A stretch of DNA of 11,033 nt from Pedobacter sp. Its GTDB lineage: Bacteria; Bacteroidota; Bacteroidia; Sphingobacteriales; Sphingobacteriaceae. Position numbers and translations under genes: made by a program. This document shows, piece after piece, positions 6,423-11,033 of the stretch. Under the pieces are notes generated by a model. That model was not told where the DNA came from, made no database searches, and saw nothing but the letters and a program-made list of their open reading frames with translations. Every line of letters starts with the position of its first letter. Position 1 is the first letter of the stretch. The stretch is from positions 1-11,033 of the forward strand of contig JASLGV010000538.1 in the NCBI GenBank assembly GCA_030149995.1, given 5' to 3'.

Positions 6423-7558
6423 GGCCGATCTAAAATTAAGGTTGCCAAATATTGTTCATTTTCTGCTATCAGCAGTTTATGTTGCTTGGGATAATAAAGT
6501 TCCAGTCTTTTTTTAAGGTTTACCAAACCAATGCCGCCTGTTTTTTTAGTGTTTGGAACAGGCAATGCCTGCAATTTATCATTCTGTATGGTAAAGGTAA
6601 TTTGTTTATCTGTTACCTGTAAATGGGCATATACGGCTGCCTGATCTTCCAGTTTATGGCGGCCATGCTTAAAACTGTTTTCTACCAGGGGCAAAAACAG
6701 CAGGGGCGGAATTTTTAAAGATTCATCTGCTTCGGTCGCTTCAAAAATAATACTGGCTTTGGGAAATTTCTGTTGTTCCAGTTCAAAATAACCTTTTAAA
6801 AAATCAATTTCTTCCTGCAGGCTTACCTGGTCTTGATCGCAATCGTATAAAATATACTGCATCATTTGCGAAAGCAACAAGATAAAACGAGGTGTTTCTT
6901 TAGCACCTACTAAACTCATTCCATATAAACTGTTCAGCGTGTTGAATAAAAAGTGCGGTTGCAACTGGGTTTTTAACATGTTTAATTGCAGGTGCAAGTT
7001 ATCTGTTTCAGACTGGTACCGCTTCATTTCGTTCTGGTAAGAAAATCTGGAGAGACCAATACAAAGGAAGGCAATCAGATCGGTTAGTAAAAGGTTCCAG
7101 TTCCAGAATTGATGTGCTTGTTTAAAAAAGGTGTTCACGATGGTGCCCTTTGTGGCCTGATTAAAGATCCAGGAAACAGCCGTGTTGTTAAATGGAATAA
7201 TCAGAAAAAAATAGCCTGCTGTAACAAGAAACAGCCATATATACTTTTTGCGTTGTAAGAAAGATGGTACAAGCAAACGATAATAGGGTATAAGAATCAG
7301 CGTAGAACAGACGCTGTATAAACAAATGATGGAATAGGGGAAATTATTATTGGGTACATGAGGTAAGCCAGAAACCTGCAGGTACAGGGAATATTTATAA
7401 ATGGCTACATACAGCAGCCAGATAAGGAGTTCGAAAAAAAGAGGGAACGTAAAAACGGTTTTCTTCATCACGGAGCTAAAGTCGTAATATTTCTTGATTA
7501 TGGCAGTCTTGTTTCGACGAAGATCCGTTTTTGCACGACTAAAAAAATCAAAATTCAT
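6419..7558 (-). CDS. LytS/YehU-type sensor histidine kinase
   Basis: This 379-residue kinase has four membrane segments (about 38-60, 73-97, 106-123, 153-170), a linker, and a His_kinase domain with H202 in TQLQPHFLFNTLNSLYGMS. N294 lies in LVENSFKHG and the G-box is at 341-347 (GGIGLVN). Layout and overlap with its regulator copy the first pair in the window, but sequence identity outside the motifs is modest and the N-termini differ, so they are not a recent duplication. The start is uncertain: residue 1 (7558) adds a basic 30-residue cytoplasmic tail, while Met31 (7468) begins just before the first membrane segment. Neither has a clear ribosome site or promoter box. It is divergent from the esterase-family gene, 87 bases apart. 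Confidence 0.92.
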   Translation of the reverse strand: MNFDFFSRAKTDLRRNKTAIIKKYYDFSSVMKKTVFTFPLFFELLIWLLYVAIYKYSLYLQVSGLPHVPNNNFPYSIICLYSVCSTLILIPYYRLLVPSFLQRKKYIWLFLVTAGYFFLIIPFNNTAVSWIFNQATKGTIVNTFFKQAHQFWNWNLLLTDLIAFLCIGLSRFSYQNEMKRYQSETDNLHLQLNMLKTQLQPHFLFNTLNSLYGMSLVGAKETPRFILLLSQMMQYILYDCDQDQVSLQEEIDFLKGYFELEQQKFPKASIIFEATEADESLKIPPLLFLPLVENSFKHGRHKLEDQAAVYAHLQVTDKQITFTIQNDKLQALPVPNTKKTGGIGLVNLKKRLELYYPKQHKLLIAENEQYLATLILDRP

Positions 7559-7645
7559 TTAACCGCTTATATTTTGCAGCTGGTCGAATAATAAGTCGCT
7601 ATCTTATTTTTTGTGGGTTGATTTGCTTCATCAAAAATCAAAAAA

Positions 7646-8911
7646 ATGAAAACAACCTTCTTTATCTTTATTTCAATATTTGTTTTGTCTTTAAATGGCT
7701 GGCCGCAAAAAAAACGCAATCAACAGCTCTACCGGGTTGACCTGACGAACCGGGAAAAATTTATTGGCGATTCGCAGTCCTTAATTTCCCGGATGGAGAG
7801 GAAAAGGATTGTTGCTTTGGGCGAGGGGACCCATGGTACGGCTGAGTTTTATAAACTGCGCTACTGGATTACCCGCGAGTTGGTGGAAAAAAAGGGCTTT
7901 ACCCATATAGCTTTTGAAAACGATCTGAGTGATGGTTTGTTGCTGAACGAAGAACTGAACAGCGAGGCAGATTTGAGCGGTCTTATGAAAAAGCGCTTGC
8001 TAAGCATCTGGCAGAATGAAGAAACCAGGGAACTGCTTGCCTGGGTAAGAGATTATAATCGGAAGCATCGGAAACAGATCATCATAGATGGTATTGATTA
8101 TGTTTACCTGAATGCAGATATTGAAGCGCTTCAAAAAGTATTGGCAAATCATGCTGGATTTCTTAAAGATATTGAACCGCTTAAAAAGCCTGCATCTTTA
8201 CAGGATGCGGGCTGGGAAGCCATGAACGGGAAAGATGCTAAAATAGATTTTAATGCCATGATGAAAAGTAGTTATCAGGGTTATCTATTAGCCGATAGCC
8301 TGGATCAAAGAATTTCTGTAGCAGATTTACCCGCACACATTAAAGCTGAAACACAGTTGATCCTGTTGAATATCAAACAAGGTTTTGCACCTTTTTACCA
8401 CGAAATAACCAAAACAAAGGAAGTAAGCCGGGATGTGAATATGGCCGGAAATGTTGCCCGAATTCTCAAAAATCCGAAGGATAAAATGGTTATCTGGGCA
8501 CATAACGCACATGTTGCCAAAGCAGGGGTTTACAACAGTACCGTTGGTGGAATGGGCGGCGAGCTTGCTAAACTTTTTCCCGATGCATATTTTGTAATGG
8601 GAACCGGCACGGCCACCGGTACTTTTGCCGCGACCGAACAATCGCGTGATACTTATACAAATCCGATGAAAGCATATCCTTTAGAACAGACCGTAGCCGA
8701 TGCCTGGGAAACCGGATTTCTAAAATCAGATATACCGGCTTTTTACCTTTTTCCTGCTCAATATAACCAGGCCGGCATTGTAAAACCTTTACGTTTTATC
8801 GGTTATACCCCCCAAAGTGGTCCGGAAACAAACGAACAGACCAATATTAGCAAACACTTTGATGCCTTTTTATTTATCAGTCGTTCCAATGCCGCAACAC
8901 CTTTAAAATAA
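7646..8911 (+). CDS. Erythromycin-esterase-family (PF05139-type) exported hydrolase
   Basis: This 421-residue protein has a signal-peptide-like start (a short basic end, then hydrophobic 4-19, followed by PQKKR), with no lipobox. The family motifs are present: G59-E60-G-T-H63-G, R72, IAFEN around E91, IDGIDY (147-152), RDVNMAGN (262-269) and H286-N-A-H289. The spacings E60/H63/R72 and H286/H289 equal those I recall for the EreB active-site residues E43/H46/R55 and H285/H288. Ere enzymes open the macrolide lactone, but most family members in Bacteroidetes are chromosomal with unknown substrates. Macrolide resistance should not be assumed. Export to the periplasm would be unusual for a resistance esterase. 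A hairpin terminator follows the gene. Confidence 0.85.
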   Translation: MKTTFFIFISIFVLSLNGWPQKKRNQQLYRVDLTNREKFIGDSQSLISRMERKRIVALGEGTHGTAEFYKLRYWITRELVEKKGFTHIAFENDLSDGLLLNEELNSEADLSGLMKKRLLSIWQNEETRELLAWVRDYNRKHRKQIIIDGIDYVYLNADIEALQKVLANHAGFLKDIEPLKKPASLQDAGWEAMNGKDAKIDFNAMMKSSYQGYLLADSLDQRISVADLPAHIKAETQLILLNIKQGFAPFYHEITKTKEVSRDVNMAGNVARILKNPKDKMVIWAHNAHVAKAGVYNSTVGGMGGELAKLFPDAYFVMGTGTATGTFAATEQSRDTYTNPMKAYPLEQTVADAWETGFLKSDIPAFYLFPAQYNQAGIVKPLRFIGYTPQSGPETNEQTNISKHFDAFLFISRSNAATPLK

Positions 8912-8932
8912 GGGGAGAAGTCTGTACAGTTT

Positions 8933-8970
8933 CCAAAAAAGAGGATGTTTAAAGGGCATTCTCTTTTTGG
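8933..8970 (+). terminator. Terminator hairpin after the esterase-family gene
   Basis: The left arm at 8933-8947 (CCAAAAAAGAGGATG) pairs with the right arm at 8957-8970 (CATTCTCTTTTTGG) through about 13 pairs, with one mismatch and one bulged A. The loop is 9 nt. The A-rich left and T-rich right arms resemble intrinsic terminators, starting 21 bases after the stop codon. Confidence 0.6.
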
Positions 8971-9135
8971 ATTTATCCGACAGCCCGCAGATCTGTCATC
9001 AAATGCACATAAACATTGGATTACTATACGGTAAAAATCATTCTCCTTTGATGGGCATGGTTAAAAAATTCATCCTGACGGATATTTTATGAATTTAAAT
9101 CATCATTCTCTTTATTTATAAACATTCTAAATTAT

Positions 9136-9143
9136 TATATTTG
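9136..9143 (+). promoter_or_regulatory. Candidate -7 promoter element of the ECF sigma gene
   Basis: TATATTTG is an exact TAnnTTTG match 16 nt before the ATG at 9160, implying a leader of about 10 nt. At the -33 distance there are only TTTA motifs (9111-9114 and 9115-9118). The rest of the gap from 8971 to 9135 shows no gene, only a 9-base direct repeat ATCATTCTC at 9037-9045 and 9102-9110. Confidence 0.5.
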
Positions 9144-9159
9144 CCGAAAGATTTAAAAA

Positions 9160-9696
9160 ATGCCAGATGCAAATAAGATCAATAATGGTATTGATCGTTT
9201 TATAGATGAAGCCGATTTCAATAAAATATTTCAACAATATTGGAACAGCGTTTATCATGTTTGCATAAAATACACCGGATCTAAAGAAGATGCGGAGGAG
9301 ATTGCCCACGATATTTTTATTTCCTGCTGGAAACGCAGAAACAGCGTTCACATTCTTAATATATCGGCGTATCTGCATCAGGCAGCCAAACTGAAGTCGT
9401 TTAATTTTATACGCAACAAAAGCAGACATGACATCAGTCTTCAGGAAGAAATACAGGAACCTTCTACAAACCGTCACCCGGAAAATGAGCTGGTTTATAA
9501 AGAACTGAGCACCAATTTTTATACCTATTGTAATCAGCTCCCCGAACCCCGTAAACAAATTTTTATCATGAGCCGCCAATATGCCATGAGTCACAAGGAA
9601 ATTTCTAAAAAAATGAATATGTCTCTGGCCATGGTAGAATATCATGTGGGTTTAGCCTTAAGGGTTATCCGGAAAAAAATGGAAAAATATCTGTAG
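9160..9696 (+). CDS. ECF-type RNA polymerase sigma factor (Bacteroidetes FecI-like)
   Basis: This 178-residue sigma-70-family protein has only the two ECF regions. Region 2 is at about 19-86, including YTGSKEDAEEIAHDIFISCWKRR. Region 4 is at about 113-175, with LPEPRKQIFIMSRQYAMSHKEISKKM and an HTH that ends in EYHVGLALRVIRKK. Length and the pairing with a FecR gene match the Bacteroidetes sigma-factor subgroup that drives nearby SusC/SusD-type uptake genes. The FecR protein encoded 104 bases downstream should hold it inactive at the membrane until the receptor reports substrate. The promoter-like box upstream is of housekeeping type. Confidence 0.94.
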   Translation: MPDANKINNGIDRFIDEADFNKIFQQYWNSVYHVCIKYTGSKEDAEEIAHDIFISCWKRRNSVHILNISAYLHQAAKLKSFNFIRNKSRHDISLQEEIQEPSTNRHPENELVYKELSTNFYTYCNQLPEPRKQIFIMSRQYAMSHKEISKKMNMSLAMVEYHVGLALRVIRKKMEKYL

Positions 9697-9704
9697 TTTT
9701 TCTT

Positions 9705-9736
9705 GCTCTTTATCAGCTCTTTATCAGCTCTTTATC
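9705..9736 (+). repeat. 11-bp tandem repeat between sigma and anti-sigma genes
   Basis: The unit GCTCTTTATCA appears at 9705-9715 and 9716-9726. A third copy of ten bases (9727-9736) then diverges at CC. It begins 9 bases after the sigma stop codon. Short perfect tandem units can change copy number by slippage. No function is known. Confidence 0.75.
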
Positions 9737-9739
9737 CTG

Positions 9740-9753
9740 TTTTTTTAAAAAAA
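9740..9753. repeat. T7A7 perfect palindrome
   Basis: Seven T's followed directly by seven A's form a 14-bp self-complementary AT-only block just after the tandem repeat, flanked by CCTG (9736-9739) and CAGG (9761-9764). It could bend DNA or act in a promoter for the FecR gene. It is equally likely to be a composition effect. Confidence 0.45.
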
Positions 9754-9776
9754 GATCCTTCAGGCCTTTGTGTTAA

Positions 9777-9791
9777 TTGCTTTTAAAGCAA
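9777..9791 (+). promoter_or_regulatory. 15-bp palindrome just upstream of the fecR-like start codon
   Basis: TTGCTTTTAAAGCAA has 7-bp perfect arms around a single T and ends 9 nt before the ATG at 9801. A one-base centre cannot form a good tight RNA hairpin, so if functional it is more likely a protein-binding DNA site. No known consensus was recognised. Confidence 0.35.
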
Positions 9792-9800
9792 CTATAAGGT

Positions 9801-10745
9801 ATGGATCATCATCTTTTAGAGAAGTATTTCAAAGGGAACTGTACTGCTTTGGAAAGGGCTGAAGTGGAGCGCTGGCTAAATCTTAAGGAGGAACTTCCTG
9901 AGGTGGAATTGTCTGAACAAGACCAGGTTGTTCAGGAGCGTGCTTCCTATGCAGTTCAGGATCGCATCAGCAGCATACAAAACAGGAAATTCAAACGGGT
10001 TAAATATCTCTCTGCTGCGGCTGTATTTATCTTAATTTCTGCAGGTACATTTATTTTTTGGAAAAACAACCAGGCCCGGTATGAAAATACAGAAAATGAA
10101 ATTGCCTGGCATGTAACGGATGTTCCGTTTGGCAGAAAAGCCACCTTAAAACTTGCCGATGGCAGCGTGATCGAATTAAATGGAGGCGCTTCTTTAAGGT
10201 ACCCTGAAAAATTTAATGGCTTAAGAGAGGTTCAGCTGATTAAGGGCGATGCTTTTTTCAATATTAAGAAAGACCCTGACCATCAGTTTATTGTTCATAC
10301 CAGTGCTCAGAGCGCCATTAAAGTGTTAGGAACACATTTCAATGTGAAAAACAACTATTATGCCGGTCGTTTGGAAATAACTTTAAATCGTGGCAGCATA
10401 CGTTTTGAAAGGGTTGGAGCAAAACCGCAACTCATCAGGCCCGGAGAACAAATTTATTTCACCGAAAAATCCAACGAAATTACCCCGCCAAAACGGGTTG
10501 ATACAATCCAAACCAATGCCTGGAGAAAAAATATACTCTTATTTGATAAAACGCCGATTCAACAGGTTTTTATGGAGGTGGAGCAGTTTTATGGCGTTAA
10601 GTTCATTTATGAAAAAGGACTTGATAAAATTTATCTGAACGCTGAACTGAATAACGAACCTTTAGATCGTGTAATCACATTGATCGAAAAAAGTACCAAA
10701 TTAAAACTAAGCAGAAATGGAATGAAAATCCAGGTAAAACCTTAA
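9801..10745 (+). CDS. FecR-family anti-sigma factor
   Basis: This 314-residue single-pass membrane protein has a cytoplasmic N-terminal anti-sigma region (1-66, MDHHLLEKYFKGNCTALERAEVERWL), a membrane helix at about 68-87 and a periplasmic FecR domain at about 108-205. The FecR domain carries family phrases WHVTDVPFGRKATLKLADGS and FIVHTSAQSAIKVLGTHFNV. A C-terminal STN-like domain (DUF4974 type) covers about 246-312, starting LLFDKTPIQQVFMEVEQFYG. It should sequester the sigma factor encoded upstream and release it on contact with the N-terminal signalling domain of the outer-membrane receptor encoded downstream. No good Shine-Dalgarno site is present; AAGG ends only one base before the ATG. 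Length and layout are typical. Confidence 0.94.
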   Translation: MDHHLLEKYFKGNCTALERAEVERWLNLKEELPEVELSEQDQVVQERASYAVQDRISSIQNRKFKRVKYLSAAAVFILISAGTFIFWKNNQARYENTENEIAWHVTDVPFGRKATLKLADGSVIELNGGASLRYPEKFNGLREVQLIKGDAFFNIKKDPDHQFIVHTSAQSAIKVLGTHFNVKNNYYAGRLEITLNRGSIRFERVGAKPQLIRPGEQIYFTEKSNEITPPKRVDTIQTNAWRKNILLFDKTPIQQVFMEVEQFYGVKFIYEKGLDKIYLNAELNNEPLDRVITLIEKSTKLKLSRNGMKIQVKP

Positions 10746-10799
10746 TATCCGATCACCTAAAATAAGCGAATGAATACAACTTAACTCATAAATGCGAAT

Positions 10800-10837
10800 A
10801 AAGTACCGGGCCTGCTACCAACAGAGCCCGGTGTGCT
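10800..10837 (+). terminator. Hairpin between the fecR-like gene and the receptor gene
   Basis: ACCGGGC (10805-10811) and GCCCGGT (10826-10832) form a 7-bp GC-rich stem with a 14-nt loop. AAAG (10800-10803) and CTTT (about 10834-10837) can lengthen it across small bulges. A T-rich stretch lies about 20 nt downstream rather than directly after it. It probably ends or attenuates the sigma/anti-sigma transcript, leaving the receptor gene to its own promoter. Confidence 0.5.
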
Positions 10838-10896
10838 TTAAATAGACTTAATTAATTTTTCGAATACAACAAAATCATTTTAAAACATTCAAAAAT

Positions 10897-11033
10897 ATGA
10901 ATTTTACTCATTTTTCATTTAAAAATGTAGCGTTTACCTTAATAATTATCTTATGCTCCCTGGGTTCTGCAATGGCACAGGAGGTAACCATAAAGCCCAA
11001 AACACTTGCTGTAAAAAGCATTATAGAACAGGT
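10897..11033 (+). CDS. SusC/RagA-type TonB-dependent receptor, N-terminus only (cut by window edge)
   Basis: 45 codons from the ATG at 10897 are visible before the edge. They encode a signal peptide (MNFTHFSFKNVAF, hydrophobic TLIIILCSLGSAMA, cleavage probably before QE). Next comes VTIKPKTLAVKSIIEQV, which resembles the beginning of an STN (secretin/TonB N-terminal) domain. Position directly after an ECF sigma and FecR gene makes a SusC/RagA-like outer-membrane receptor with a signalling extension the most likely identity. The plug and barrel domains lie outside the window, so the substrate (glycan, peptide or siderophore) cannot be told. Confidence 0.75.
   Translation, partial: MNFTHFSFKNVAFTLIIILCSLGSAMAQEVTIKPKTLAVKSIIEQ

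Noticed and set aside
7618..7641. Inverted repeat TTGATTT / AAATCAA before the esterase-family gene
   Set aside because: The arms are 7-bp, very AT-rich and in an AT-rich leader, so chance formation is likely. There is no promoter box match nearby to support a role.
7646..8911. Calling this gene a macrolide-resistance determinant
   Set aside because: Family motifs alone do not show macrolide substrate use. The signal peptide and lack of mobile-element context argue against acquired resistance.
9127..9645. 172-residue open frame on the minus strand opposite the sigma gene
   Set aside because: It lies antisense to a clear ECF sigma factor with intact regions 2 and 4. Its translation has no recognisable domain and is typical of a shadow frame.
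1..11033. CRISPR arrays, tRNA/rRNA genes, insertion sequences or phage genes
   Set aside because: No spaced direct repeats, cloverleaf-like or rRNA-like sequence, transposase or terminal inverted repeats were seen. The only tandem repeat is the short one at 9705-9736.

Overview
The window looks like a chromosomal segment from a Bacteroidetes bacterium, most likely Sphingobacteriaceae (Pedobacter/Mucilaginibacter-like). The evidence is LytS/LytTR two-component pairs with ATGA overlaps, an ECF sigma factor followed by a FecR-type anti-sigma factor and the start of a SusC-like TonB-dependent receptor, moderate-to-low GC with few Shine-Dalgarno sites, and several upstream boxes matching the Bacteroidetes -7 consensus TAnnTTTG. 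The genus is inferred from style, not from any database match.

Layout. (1) 1-1476, minus strand: a LytS-type histidine kinase and its LytTR-type response regulator, which the window edge cuts. (2) 1534-2271, minus: a CPBP-family membrane protease. (3) 2272-2546: a divergent intergenic region with three palindromic elements and candidate promoters in both directions. (4) 2547-3557, plus: a thioredoxin-reductase-like flavoprotein with a CPYC redox centre and a Tat-like N-terminus. (5) 3659-5718, plus: an arsenic-resistance cluster of arsR, a thioredoxin-type arsenate reductase and an ACR3 arsenite exporter. (6) 5745-7558, minus: a second kinase/LytTR regulator pair, convergent with the exporter. 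(7) 7646-8911, plus: an exported erythromycin-esterase-family protein, divergent from the kinase. (8) 9136-end, plus: ECF sigma, FecR anti-sigma and the N-terminus of a SusC/RagA-type receptor.

How the genes work together. The arsenic block is the most coherent system. Arsenate is reduced by the LMW-PTP-fold enzyme, which has one nucleophilic and two resolving cysteines, and arsenite leaves through ACR3. The same 16-bp near-palindrome, ATCGTAATATTGCGAT, lies 16 nt upstream of the arsR start and 15 nt upstream of the reductase start. In both places it overlaps a TAATATTG promoter-like box. A hairpin plus T-run is built over the arsR stop codon, so arsR and arsC-acr3 look like two transcription units under one operator sequence. 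The preceding flavoprotein could feed the thiol pool used by the reductase, but it has its own promoter-like region without that operator.

The sigma/FecR/receptor trio is the usual Bacteroidetes cell-surface-signalling arrangement for nutrient uptake. The ligand cannot be read because the receptor is cut. The two kinase/regulator pairs are same-strand paralogous modules of unknown signal. There are no RNA genes, insertion sequences or CRISPR arrays, and no gene-free stretch longer than 300 bases. I did not find an entirely new system. The best leads are the duplicated operator/terminator layout in the ars cluster and the Tat-like, hairpin-led flavoprotein.
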